From Desulfovibrionaceae bacterium (GTDB taxonomy: Bacteria > Desulfobacterota > Desulfovibrionia > Desulfovibrionales > Desulfovibrionaceae): a DNA stretch of 64,000 nt. A program made the position numbers and the translations under genes. The stretch is from the NCBI GenBank assembly GCA_019421865.1, contig JAHZEL010000001.1:54694-118693 (forward strand). Direction: 5' to 3'. The notes beneath the pieces are model-generated. The model was not told where the DNA came from. It searched no databases and saw only the letters and a list, made by a program, of their open reading frames with translations. Shown piece by piece: positions 25,006-33,035 of this stretch (the stretch's first letter is position 1; each line of letters begins with the position of its first letter).

Positions 25006-25491
25006 ATGCGCATAGAATGGAAGATTACCAAGAAAAGGGGAAACCTTCGTCCGCTGCTCATTTACAGCATGGTGCTTGAAGAGCATGAAAAGGCGCTGGC
25101 TCTGCCGCCGCTGCGCCTGCGTTCCACCATTCCCGAGCCGCAGGATTCCTGGCAGGAGTACTGCTATCCGGGATGTCTCGAACGCTCCGGAGGGCCGGAA
25201 GGCATGTCGTGCTACGAGCTGGAGTCGCCCTCGCATCGCGGAAAAAGCTGGCCGCAGACGCTGCGTCTGCCCTGGCGAGAGAACAACGCCTATCCCGAAG
25301 TGCGCGCGTCCTTCGAGGCGTTCCGGGATGCCTTCGACGCGCTTCTGGCCGAGGCCTGCGCAAGCGTTCCCATGAACGAGGAGGAAAGCCTGTGTTCCGG
25401 CGACGAAGCCCGCCGTCTGGCGGCTCCCGCAATTCTTGCCGAGCGTTTTCTTGCCGCGGCAGGGCGGGGATGCGATTCGGTTCCTCAGTAA
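25006..25491 (+). CDS. Conserved-looking protein of unknown function, third gene of the MoxR-VWA unit
   Basis: 161 residues from the ATG at 25006 (AAGGAG six bases upstream). I do not recognise the family. It starts with a strand-rich MRIEWKITKKRGN segment and has two cysteines in EYCYPGCLER plus one in MSCYELESPS and two near the C-terminus. No signal peptide or membrane segment. It lies 28 bp after the VWA gene, so it is probably in the same Fur-controlled transcript. It may be a substrate or adaptor of the MoxR-VWA pair (inference from position only). Confidence 0.65.
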   Translation: MRIEWKITKKRGNLRPLLIYSMVLEEHEKALALPPLRLRSTIPEPQDSWQEYCYPGCLERSGGPEGMSCYELESPSHRGKSWPQTLRLPWRENNAYPEVRASFEAFRDAFDALLAEACASVPMNEEESLCSGDEARRLAAPAILAERFLAAAGRGCDSVPQ

Positions 25492-25493
25492 AT

Positions 25494-25512
25494 GATAATG
25501 AATTTCCTTTTC
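25494..25512. promoter_or_regulatory. Fur-like box, upstream copy
   Basis: GATAATGAATTTCCTTTTC matches the 19-bp Fur consensus at 14 positions by eye, with the left half intact. It lies immediately after the stop codon of the preceding gene and 7 bp before the stronger site at 25520, so two Fur dimers could bind side by side. Confidence 0.5.
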
Positions 25513-25519
25513 TTTATAG

Positions 25520-25548
25520 TTGACAATGAAAATCCATTTCAATATAGT
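25520..25548 (+). promoter_or_regulatory. Fur box overlapping a strong sigma70-type promoter (P-type ATPase operon)
   Basis: TTGACA (25520-25525), a 17-bp spacer and TATAGT (25543-25548) make a near-consensus promoter. The -35 and spacer form a Fur-type palindrome (25520-25542) almost identical to the one at 22535. It lies 110 bp upstream of the small membrane protein gene. Confidence 0.75.
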
Positions 25549-25657
25549 TCACCAGTCTTCCGGCACGCGTTTCCGGCCCCGGGCCGGATGAGCCGGACAT
25601 GTTTTCGGGCTTTTGCCAAGGATACGCAGGGGAATCTGCGAAGAGGAGGATAAGGTT

Positions 25658-25912
25658 ATGAACGAGAATCTCAAATACGGTCTGTTCTTTCTCGGCGGCG
25701 TGGCTCTCGGCGCCGTGGGCGCCGTGGCGGTGAGCCGCGGCAAGCTGGATCTCAAGCCCTTTGCCACCGAACTTGTGAGCCGCGGACTCGACGTGAAGGA
25801 CGCCCTCATGGCCCGTGCCGAAACCGTGCGCGAGAACGTGGAGGATCTGGTGGCCGAGGCTCAGCACGCTTCCGAAAAGCGCCGCGAACAGCAGGAAGAG
25901 AGCCACGCCTGA
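25658..25912 (+). CDS. Small single-span membrane protein preceding the P-type ATPase
   Basis: 84 residues from the ATG at 25658, preceded by AGAGGAGG. A glycine-rich membrane helix occupies about residues 7-24 (GLFFLGGVALGAVGAVAV), followed by a charged amphipathic tail rich in Glu, Ala and Arg ending EESHA. Small proteins of this shape precede metal P-type ATPases in several bacteria; the mycobacterial PacL (DUF1490) proteins are an analogous, experimentally studied case in which the small protein assists the pump. No homology to PacL is claimed. Fur-boxed promoter upstream; a terminator-like hairpin follows before the ATPase. Confidence 0.7.
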   Translation: MNENLKYGLFFLGGVALGAVGAVAVSRGKLDLKPFATELVSRGLDVKDALMARAETVRENVEDLVAEAQHASEKRREQQEESHA

Positions 25913-25939
25913 TTTTTTGTCCGTGACGCCTGACTTTCC

Positions 25940-25982
25940 ATCCGGCCGGTCGCCGTTCATCCGGTGTCGGCCGGATTTTTTT
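25940..25982 (+). terminator. Intra-operon terminator/attenuator before the P-type ATPase
   Basis: TCCGGCCG (25941-25948) pairs with CGGCCGGA (25968-25975), followed by seven T. It lies between the small membrane protein and the P-type ATPase, so some transcripts should stop here and the small protein should be made in excess. No second promoter is obvious downstream. Confidence 0.65.
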
Positions 25983-26016
25983 CGGAGGGCAACCTCCGCT
26001 CATTCGGGAGATGTTC

Positions 26017-28083
26017 ATGAATTTTGTTCTGGTCCATCGCATCCCCGGCCGTGCGAGACTGCGCAGCGCCGAACGTTTCGGTCTGGCGACGGCTACGGCC
26101 CTGGCCGACGGTCTGGATGCCCTGGAAGGCGTGGAAGGGGTGCGCGTCAATCCGCGTACCGGGAGCGTTCTGCTGCTCTATGCCGGTGAGGAGGCGCTCA
26201 GCCGTGCCCTTGCCTTTCTCGGTGGAGCCGAACGACGGAAGGAGCGGCAGGCGCCGGTTCCGAGCCGTCGCGAAGGCGAGCGACCGAGTCTTTTTCCTTT
26301 TTTTCGTTATCTTTTCATCCGGCCTTTTCTGCCCATGGTCGTGAACATGGGCACGGCCCTTTCCGGCGCGCTTCCGTATCTGCGCCGCTGTCTGTCGTCC
26401 TTTGCGCACGGCAGGATGGACGTGGACGCCCTCGACGGCGCGGCCATCGCCATATCGCTTCTGCGGCGTGATTTCGGCACCGTGGGACTGCTTACCCTGC
26501 TTCTGGGCTTCGGCGATTCGCTGGAGCGCTATACGCAGAAGAAGTCGCTGGAAAATCTCGCCTCGCATCTGGCGCTGCAGGTGGACAGACTCTGGGTGCG
26601 CCGGGATGGCGGGGAAATGCTCATTCCCTTTTCCGAGCTGCGGGAGAGCGACCTTGTCATCGTGCGGGCCGGTTCCGCCGTTCCCGTGGACGGCGTGGTG
26701 GAGGAGGGCGTTGCTTCGGTGAACGAATCCTCCATGACCGGCGAGCCTATGGGCGTCATGCGCGGCCGGGGCGCTTCCGTCTACGCCGGAACCGTGGTGG
26801 AGGACGGGGAGATCTTCGTCCGCTCGACGAGCTTCGGCAAGGATACCCGCATGCAGCAGATCGTGCGCTTCATCGAGAATTCCGAGCAGATGAAGGCGGG
26901 CATTCAGGGGCGCTTTGAAAGTCTGGCCGACCGCGCCGTGCCCTTCACCTTCGGGCTGGCCGCGCTGGTCTGGCTTGTGACGCGCAACCTCACCCGCGCC
27001 GCCTCCGTGCTGCTTGTGGACTATTCCTGCGCGCTGCGTCTGGCCACGCCTCTGGCCATACTGTCGGCCATGAACGAGGGTGTGCGGCACAAAGTCATGG
27101 TGAAGGGCGGCCGTTTTCTGGAAGCGCTTTCCACGGTGGATACGGTGGTGTTCGACAAGACCGGCACGCTGACGCAGTCGCGGCCGCAGGTGGCGCGCGT
27201 CATTGCCGCCGAAGGCTATGCCGAAGACGACATTCTCCGTCTTTCCGCCTGCCTTGAGGAGCATTTTCCCCATCCCGTGGCCCGTGCCGTGGTGCACTGC
27301 GCCGAAGAGCGCGGACTTCGCCACGAGGAGGAGCATACCGAGGTGGAATATGTGGTGGCGCACGGCATAGCCTCCATGTGGCGCGGAAGACGCGTGCTTC
27401 TCGGCAGCCGTCACTATCTTTCCCAGGATGAGGGCGTGGACGTTTCCCCCATGGAGGCGGAGATCGAGGCCGCGTCCGGCGAGGGCTATTCCCTGCTCTA
27501 TCTTGCCGTGGACGGAAAGCTTGCCGGGCTCATCGTCATGGAGGATCCGCTGCGGCCCGAAAGCCCCGAGCTGATCCGCCGCCTGCGTCTCATGGGCGTG
27601 GAGCACATTCTCATGCTCACCGGCGACGACGTGCGCACGGCGTCGGCCGTGGCCGGAAAGCTCGGCATCACGGAGTATTGCGCGCAGGTGCTTCCCGAAG
27701 ACAAGGCCCGCGTGGTACGGGAGCTGAAGGCCGAAGGACGTACCGTGCTCATGCTCGGCGACGGCATCAACGATTCTCCGGCGCTTTCCTCCGCGGATGT
27801 GGGCGTGACGCTGCGCGATGGCGCGGATCTTGCGCGGGAGGTGGCCGACGTGGTGCTCATGGGCGGTTCGCTCCATGACCTCGTGACGGCTCTGGAACTC
27901 GGCCGCGGAGCCATGAGGCGGATTCAGTTCAACTTTGCGGCCACCATGGCGCTCAATTCGGCCTTCCTGTTCGGCGGGCTGACCGGACTGCTCAGGCCCG
28001 GCGTTTCGGCGGTGCTTCACAATCTCACCACGCTGGGCGTGTCGCTGAACGCCATGCGCCCGGCACTTCCCAGGGAGGAATGA
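26017..28083 (+). CDS. Heavy-metal-type P-type ATPase with SCA transmembrane motif
   Basis: 688 residues from the ATG at 26017, six bases after GGGAG; an ATG at 26011 abuts the ribosome site. An N-terminal HMA-like fold (VHRIPGRARLR, VEGVRVNPRTGSVLL) lacks the CxxC metal site. Core motifs: TGEP, phosphorylation Asp380 in DKTGTLT, HP in HFPHPVA, and GDGINDSPAL. The metal-site helix reads DYSCALRLATP instead of the CPC of copper/zinc pumps, a variant seen in a branch whose members have been tied to iron, manganese or zinc. Given the Fur-boxed promoter, an iron-related role is the simplest inference. Followed 1 bp later by an HMA-like accessory gene. Confidence 0.85.
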   Translation: MNFVLVHRIPGRARLRSAERFGLATATALADGLDALEGVEGVRVNPRTGSVLLLYAGEEALSRALAFLGGAERRKERQAPVPSRREGERPSLFPFFRYLFIRPFLPMVVNMGTALSGALPYLRRCLSSFAHGRMDVDALDGAAIAISLLRRDFGTVGLLTLLLGFGDSLERYTQKKSLENLASHLALQVDRLWVRRDGGEMLIPFSELRESDLVIVRAGSAVPVDGVVEEGVASVNESSMTGEPMGVMRGRGASVYAGTVVEDGEIFVRSTSFGKDTRMQQIVRFIENSEQMKAGIQGRFESLADRAVPFTFGLAALVWLVTRNLTRAASVLLVDYSCALRLATPLAILSAMNEGVRHKVMVKGGRFLEALSTVDTVVFDKTGTLTQSRPQVARVIAAEGYAEDDILRLSACLEEHFPHPVARAVVHCAEERGLRHEEEHTEVEYVVAHGIASMWRGRRVLLGSRHYLSQDEGVDVSPMEAEIEAASGEGYSLLYLAVDGKLAGLIVMEDPLRPESPELIRRLRLMGVEHILMLTGDDVRTASAVAGKLGITEYCAQVLPEDKARVVRELKAEGRTVLMLGDGINDSPALSSADVGVTLRDGADLAREVADVVLMGGSLHDLVTALELGRGAMRRIQFNFAATMALNSAFLFGGLTGLLRPGVSAVLHNLTTLGVSLNAMRPALPREE

Positions 28084-28084
28084 C

Positions 28085-28543
28085 ATGGACTGTGTTTCCG
28101 ACTGCATCACGAGCTTAATTGACGGGCGTGTGCGTCTGCGCCATCCGGCGCTGAAGCATGGGGAGACGGCCGACATGGCGGCCGCCGCTCTCGGCGCCGT
28201 AGACGGCGTGACGGAGGTGAAGGTCAATCCCGTGACCGGCTCTCTGCTGCTTTTCTACGATCCCGAGGCGCTTTCTCGGGAAAAGCTGCTGGAACTGGCG
28301 GAGCAGGGAACGGCGCTGCTTCCGCAGAGTCCTTCGGTTGAAACGAAGCGGAGCGGGGACGTTCTTTCGTGCCTGCTCGGACGCCGTGCCACGCGCATGG
28401 TGGATCGCGCCATGCTGGCTTCCTTTCTGATCTGTCTTGCCGGTCTTGCCACGGGATCGGGAGCCGTGCACCGCGTGGCGGGAGCCGTATTCACGGCTGC
28501 CGGCCTTCAGCATCTGGCCGCGCACCGGAAGGCGCTCTGGTAG
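28085..28543 (+). CDS. HMA-like domain membrane protein, P-type ATPase accessory
   Basis: 152 residues. The N-terminal about 75 residues resemble the degenerate HMA-like N-terminus of the preceding ATPase (GRVRLRHPAL; VDGVTEVKVNPVTGSLLLFY), again without CxxC. Two closely spaced hydrophobic helices follow (AMLASFLICLAGLATGSGAV and a GAVFTAAGLQHLA segment). The gene starts 1 bp after the ATPase stop codon. Probably a duplicated and truncated ATPase N-terminus that has become a separate subunit or regulator; function unknown. Confidence 0.7.
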   Translation: MDCVSDCITSLIDGRVRLRHPALKHGETADMAAAALGAVDGVTEVKVNPVTGSLLLFYDPEALSREKLLELAEQGTALLPQSPSVETKRSGDVLSCLLGRRATRMVDRAMLASFLICLAGLATGSGAVHRVAGAVFTAAGLQHLAAHRKALW

Positions 28544-28549
28544 GTCGCC

Positions 28550-28906
28550 ATGGCGGACTCCTTTCAGAACGGCGTGAGGCGGGCAGGGCGGATTCTGGCC
28601 GCAGGCTTCTGCGGGGCGCTCTGCCTCGCGCTTCTTTTCATGGCGCTGGCCGTGCTCGTGCAGGCTTTGGCGGTTCTTGTCATCGCGCTGCTTTCGGCCG
28701 CGCTTTTTCTGCCGCATCCTCTGAAGTGGTATGCCCGGCAGGCCGGCGAGGCGGCAGGCGTGTTTTTCGACGCGGTCATGGAATCCTTCGGTTCCGGTCG
28801 TCGGCAGGAGGCTTCTGAAAAGGCCGTTTCCGAAAGCACGTCCGGCCCCGGCGGGGAGCGCGCCGCCTCTTCCGACGCCTCTTCCGCTGCCGTCTCCGAA
28901 GCGTAG
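28550..28906 (+). CDS. Small membrane protein at the end of the Fur-boxed P-type ATPase operon
   Basis: 118 residues. A long hydrophobic stretch at about residues 16-53, long enough for one or two helices, then an amphipathic segment and a Ser/Glu/Ala-rich C-terminal tail from about residue 85. No recognised domain. It begins 6 bp after the HMA-like gene, and a bidirectional terminator follows, so it closes the operon. Function unknown; presumably a membrane component of the same transport function. Confidence 0.65.
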   Translation: MADSFQNGVRRAGRILAAGFCGALCLALLFMALAVLVQALAVLVIALLSAALFLPHPLKWYARQAGEAAGVFFDAVMESFGSGRRQEASEKAVSESTSGPGGERAASSDASSAAVSEA

Positions 28907-28927
28907 GCAGATGTTCACATGAAACAG

Positions 28928-28962
28928 AAAAAGCCCTTCCGGCGCATACCGGAGGGGCTTTT
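28928..28962. terminator. Bidirectional terminator
   Basis: AAAAGCCCTTCCGG-CGCATA-CCGGAGGGGCTTTT, with A-runs and T-runs on the two sides. Ends the P-type ATPase operon and probably the convergent cyclophilin transcript. Confidence 0.85.
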
Positions 28963-29006
28963 ATTCGGAACAGGGGCGGGTCGTCATGCGGCCGCCCTAA
29001 GTTTCA

Positions 29007-29585
29007 TCAGTCGATGACGGCCTTCGTGATGATGACCGGCTCAACCGGCACGTCCTGATGGGGATAGTGGGAGGTGGTGGGCACGGCGGCGATGGCGTCC
29101 ACGACTTCCTGACCCTTCACGACCTTGCCGAACACGGCATAGCCCCAGCCCTGCATGGTGGGAGCGGTGAAGTTGAGGAAGTTGTTGTTGGCCACGTTGA
29201 TGAAGAACTGGGCCGTGGCGGAATGAGGAGCCTGAGTGCGGGCCATGGCGATGGTGTAGGTATCGTTCTTCAGGCCGTTGTTGGCTTCGTTTTCAATGGG
29301 TTCGCGGGTGGGCTTCTGCACCATGTTCTTGTCGAAGCCGCCGCCCTGAATCATGAATCCGGGAATGACGCGATGGAAGATGGTGCCGTCGTAGAAACCG
29401 GACTTCACATATTCCAGAAAGTTTTTGGTGGTGTTGGGGGCCTTTTCGGCATCCAGTTCAAGAACAATGTCGCCTTTGTTGGTCTGAAGCGTGACCATGG
29501 TTTTTCCTCCGGCTTGGGCCTGCGATACGGGACCGAGCACGAGCGCGGCCGCCAGCAGCAGGCAGGACATGAAGAGTTTGCGCAT
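29007..29585 (-). CDS. Periplasmic peptidyl-prolyl cis-trans isomerase, cyclophilin type
   Basis: 192 residues from the ATG at 29585 (GGAG upstream). A Sec signal peptide covers about 25 residues, ending near SQAQA. The cyclophilin core has the catalytic FHRVIPGFMIQGG and AMARTQAPHSATAQFFIN segments. The layout matches Escherichia coli PpiA: it should catalyse proline isomerisation in exported proteins. Monocistronic, ending at the bidirectional terminator. Confidence 0.9.
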   Translation of the reverse strand: MRKLFMSCLLLAAALVLGPVSQAQAGGKTMVTLQTNKGDIVLELDAEKAPNTTKNFLEYVKSGFYDGTIFHRVIPGFMIQGGGFDKNMVQKPTREPIENEANNGLKNDTYTIAMARTQAPHSATAQFFINVANNNFLNFTAPTMQGWGYAVFGKVVKGQEVVDAIAAVPTTSHYPHQDVPVEPVIITKAVID

Positions 29586-29743
29586 ATCATATCTCCATAA
29601 TGCATTGGAAGGATGCATCGCCTGTTTCTTGTATAGGAAGACACAGGGATTGGCAATGCCGGATCCTCCGGGAACGGCTCCGGGCAAGGGGTGACGCGCC
29701 GTCCTCATCTATGCTATGAGAACCGGAGTGTTTCGGAGGTGAT

Positions 29744-30424
29744 ATGATAGGTACCATAGTCAATACTGCGGCGATTCTCTGCGGAAGCGTTCTCGGCAGC
29801 GTGCTGCGCAAGGGCATCAAGGAAAAATATCAGACCGCTCTTTTCGACGCGATGGGCTTTTCCGCCGTGGCCATCGGCGTGAACGCCGTGGTTTCCAACA
29901 TGCCGAACAGCCGTTATCCGGTGCTGTTCATTCTCAGCATGGCGCTCGGCAGCTTTCTCGGCGCCGTGTGGGACTGGGACGGCAAGTTCCAGAACTTCGC
30001 CCGCCGCATGGGCAGCTCCGATCTGGGCAGGGGCCTTGCCACGGCCATTCTGCTGTTCTGCATAGGCACGCTTTCCATTCTCGGCCCCATCGAGAGCGCC
30101 GTGCACGGCAACCATACCTTTCTCTTCACCAACGCCACGCTGGATTTCGTGACCTCCATGGTGCTTGCCTCCACCTACGGACTGGGCATAGCCTTTGCTG
30201 CTCCCGTGCTTTTCTGCTGGCAGGGCGGACTGTACCTGCTCGGGCTCTGGCTCGGTTCCTTCGTGCCCCGCGATCTTCTGACCGAAGTTTCCATCGTGGG
30301 CGGCATACTCATTCTGGTGTCGGGCGTATCCATGCTCCGCATCAAGGACTGCAAGACGCTGAACATGCTCCCTTCGCTCTTTGTCAGCGTCGTTTTCTAC
30401 GGCCTTGCGGTCGCCTTCCTGTAG
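29744..30424 (+). CDS. DUF554 family membrane protein (YdfK-like)
   Basis: 226 residues. The start MIGTIVNTAAILCGSVLGS is characteristic of DUF554, a family of six-to-seven-span membrane proteins of unproven transport function. GGAGGTGAT precedes the ATG. The central part has GTLSILGPIESAVHGN and a conserved FTNATLDFVTSM stretch. It lies 36 bp before the D-2-hydroxyacid dehydrogenase gene and could be co-transcribed, though no functional tie is known. Confidence 0.85.
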   Translation: MIGTIVNTAAILCGSVLGSVLRKGIKEKYQTALFDAMGFSAVAIGVNAVVSNMPNSRYPVLFILSMALGSFLGAVWDWDGKFQNFARRMGSSDLGRGLATAILLFCIGTLSILGPIESAVHGNHTFLFTNATLDFVTSMVLASTYGLGIAFAAPVLFCWQGGLYLLGLWLGSFVPRDLLTEVSIVGGILILVSGVSMLRIKDCKTLNMLPSLFVSVVFYGLAVAFL

Positions 30425-30460
30425 GCCGCTTTTTCACCGACATTTTTTCGGAGAACCCTC

Positions 30461-31441
30461 ATGAACATTGCCGTTTTTGAAGTCAGCCGCGATGAAAGGC
30501 AGGAACTGGACCTGCTCGGTCGTACGCTTCCCGTGTCGCTCCGCCTCATCGAGGAGCGTCTCACCCCGGAAACCGTGCATCTTGCCGAAGGCGCCGAGGG
30601 CGTTTCCATTCTCGGCCGCAGCGTGGTGGACGGTCCGCTGCTGGAGGATCTGAAGGACCTCGGCGTACGCTTTCTTTCCACGCGCACCATCGGCGTGGAT
30701 CACATCGACGTGGCCGCCGCCCGCGATCTTGGCCTGCGCGTGAGCCATGCCGCCTATCCGCCCGACGCCGTGGCCGATTTCACCATCATGCTCATGCTGC
30801 TCGTGCTGCGCCGCTACAAGCCCGCCATGTGGCGGCAGAACGTGAACGACTATTCCCTGAACGGACTCATGGGCCGCAGCCTGGGCAGGCAGACCGTGGG
30901 CGTGGTGGGCACGGGCAGCATAGGCGCGGCCGTCATCCGCGAACTGTCGGGCTTCGGCTGCCGCATTCTTGCCTACAATCTCGTGGAATGCGAGGATCTT
31001 CGTCCGTACGCCACCTTCGTTGATCTCGAAACCCTTTACCGGGAATGCGACATCATCACCTTCCACGTGCCCTTCACGCCGGAAACGCAGCACATGGTGA
31101 ACAGGGAAACGCTCTCGCTCATGAAGGACGGCGTGATCCTCATCAATACCGCGCGCGGCGAACTCATGGACATCGATGCCGTGACCGAAGGCGTGGAAAA
31201 CGAAAAGATCGGCTCTCTGGCCATGGACGTGTTCGAGCATGAGCAGGGCATCTATCATGCCGACCGCAAGACCGACATTCTGAAGAACAAGGACATGGTG
31301 TATCTGCGCCAGTTCCCCAACGTGGTGCTCACGCAGCACATGGCCTTCTACACGGAAGAGTCCATCGTGAGCATGGTGGACTGCGGCATACGCAGCCTGC
31401 TCGACATGAAGGAAGGCCGGCAGACGCGCCTGGAACTGTAG
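30461..31441 (+). CDS. D-2-hydroxyacid dehydrogenase (D-lactate dehydrogenase-like)
   Basis: 326 residues. The NAD-binding motif GVVGTGSIGAAV lies near residue 150, followed by the family residues in NTARGELMD (arginine), DVFEHE (glutamate) and TQHMAFYT (catalytic histidine). The sequence falls with D-lactate dehydrogenase/VanH enzymes rather than phosphoglycerate dehydrogenase, because of the YHADRKTDI segment. It probably interconverts pyruvate and D-lactate. The NhaC/MleN-type antiporter 98 bp downstream may export or import the hydroxyacid. Confidence 0.85.
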   Translation: MNIAVFEVSRDERQELDLLGRTLPVSLRLIEERLTPETVHLAEGAEGVSILGRSVVDGPLLEDLKDLGVRFLSTRTIGVDHIDVAAARDLGLRVSHAAYPPDAVADFTIMLMLLVLRRYKPAMWRQNVNDYSLNGLMGRSLGRQTVGVVGTGSIGAAVIRELSGFGCRILAYNLVECEDLRPYATFVDLETLYRECDIITFHVPFTPETQHMVNRETLSLMKDGVILINTARGELMDIDAVTEGVENEKIGSLAMDVFEHEQGIYHADRKTDILKNKDMVYLRQFPNVVLTQHMAFYTEESIVSMVDCGIRSLLDMKEGRQTRLEL

Positions 31442-31539
31442 CGGCGCGGAGGGCCCCCCGGCGGCCCGCGCGCATGCCTGAAGAGGAAAGGCCCTTCCCG
31501 CCGGAAGGGCCCCGGATCATACGCAACAAGGATTCACTG

Positions 31540-32961
31540 ATGGAAACGCAGAAAAGGAAACCCACGCTTCTGTGGGCGGCGCTCTCGCTGCTGCTGCCCG
31601 TGGCCATGATTCTCTACGGTACCCTGGTCGTGGGAGTGCGGCCTCCGGTGCTGCCTCTTCTGGGCGCGGTGGCGCTGGCCGCCGTCATGGCGCGCAGAAC
31701 GGGCTACAGCTGGGAAGAGCTGCAGGACGGCATGTTCGAGGCTCTCGGACGCATTCAGATCGCCATTGCCATTCTGGCCATGGTGGGCATGATCATTGCC
31801 GCATGGCTGGCTTCGGGCACCATTCCGGCCATCATCTACTGGGGCCTCAAGCTCATTGCGCCCGAACACTTCCTTCTTTCGGCCATGGTGCTCTGTTCCG
31901 TGGCTTCCGTGGCCACGGGCACGTCCTTCGGTACCATGGGCACCATCGGCGTGGCGCTTTTCGGCGTGGGACAGGCGCTCGGCTATCCGGCCTACATGAC
32001 GGTGGGCGCCATCGTTTCCGGCGCCTATCTCGGCGACAAGATGTCGCCCGTGTCCGATTCCACCAATATCACGGCCTCGGTCTGCGAGGTTCCGCTCTTC
32101 TCGCACGTCATGTCCATGCTCTGGACCACGATTCCCGCCTTCATTGCGGCAGGCGTGGTCTATACGTTCCTGGGAAGCTCCGTCGCTGCGCAGCAGGGTG
32201 TTTCTCTGGAGAGCCTGAATGCCATCCTGACCGGCCTTGAAGCCAACTTCAGCCTTGGTCCGGTGGCCTTCATTCCGCCCGTGCTCATGATCGTGCTGGC
32301 CTACAGACGCTACCCCGTGCTGCCCGTCATGCTGGTCTGCCTGCTGGCCGCCATGGTCATCGCCGTTATGGAAGGCGTGCCCTTCAATAAGCTTGCCACC
32401 ATGCTGACCTCCGGCTACGTCTCCCAAACCGGCATCAAGCAGCTGGATCCGCTGCTTTCCCGCGGCGGCCTCATGAGCATCATGTCCACCGTGCTTCTTC
32501 TGTGCTCCGGCATGGCCTTCGGCGGTATTCTCGAGCGCTCCAGAGTGCTTGAAGTGCTGCTCGAATACATTCTGAAGGGCGCCCGTTCCGCCGTGCGTCT
32601 GGTGGCTTCCGCGCTGGCGGCTGCCTACCTCATCAACCTCGGCACGGGCAGCCAGATGCTGGCCGTCATCGTGCCCGGACGCGCCTTCCTCGATTCCTTC
32701 AAAAAGGCCGACATCAGCCCGCTGGTGCTCTCCCGTACCTGCGAGGACGCCGGTACCATCGGTTGTCCGCTGGTGCCCTGGAGCGTGCACGCCTTCTACA
32801 TCGCGGGCGTTCTCGGCGTAAGCGCCTATGATTTCATTCCCTATGCCTTCTTCAACTGGTTCGTGCCGATCTTCTCTCTGCTCTGCGCCATGACCGGTTT
32901 CGGCATCTGGAAGCTGAACGGCAAGCCCGTGCGCTCGTTCCGCAAGGGGCAGGCAGACTAG
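31540..32961 (+). CDS. NhaC/MleN-family Na+/H+ (possibly lactate/malate) antiporter
   Basis: 473 residues from the ATG at 31540 (AAGGA upstream). About 11-12 membrane spans, with the family signature GDKMSPVSDSTN near residue 168 and TGTSFGTMGTIGVALFGV before it. NhaC proteins exchange Na+ for H+; the Bacillus MleN branch also couples malate entry to lactate exit. Placement behind a D-lactate-type dehydrogenase favours a hydroxyacid-linked role here (inference). Ends at a terminator shared with the HPP gene. Confidence 0.85.
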   Translation: METQKRKPTLLWAALSLLLPVAMILYGTLVVGVRPPVLPLLGAVALAAVMARRTGYSWEELQDGMFEALGRIQIAIAILAMVGMIIAAWLASGTIPAIIYWGLKLIAPEHFLLSAMVLCSVASVATGTSFGTMGTIGVALFGVGQALGYPAYMTVGAIVSGAYLGDKMSPVSDSTNITASVCEVPLFSHVMSMLWTTIPAFIAAGVVYTFLGSSVAAQQGVSLESLNAILTGLEANFSLGPVAFIPPVLMIVLAYRRYPVLPVMLVCLLAAMVIAVMEGVPFNKLATMLTSGYVSQTGIKQLDPLLSRGGLMSIMSTVLLLCSGMAFGGILERSRVLEVLLEYILKGARSAVRLVASALAAAYLINLGTGSQMLAVIVPGRAFLDSFKKADISPLVLSRTCEDAGTIGCPLVPWSVHAFYIAGVLGVSAYDFIPYAFFNWFVPIFSLLCAMTGFGIWKLNGKPVRSFRKGQAD

Positions 32962-32991
32962 CGACTGTTCCGTTCTGCCGCAGTCATGAAC

Positions 32992-33032
32992 AAAAAAACG
33001 CGTCGGACGCTGTGTCCGGCGCGTTTCTGTTT
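32992..33032. terminator. Bidirectional terminator between the NhaC-type and HPP genes
   Basis: AAACGCG-TCGGAC-loop-GTCCGG-CGCGTTT with an A7 run on the left and a TTTCTGTTTT tract on the right. It lies between two convergent genes and can serve both. Confidence 0.75.
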
Positions 33033-33035
33033 TCG

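Noticed and set aside
31490..31511. GGCCCTTCC/GGAAGGGCC hairpin upstream of the NhaC-type gene
   Set aside because: No T-run and no match to a riboswitch I recognise; may only be a leader stem.
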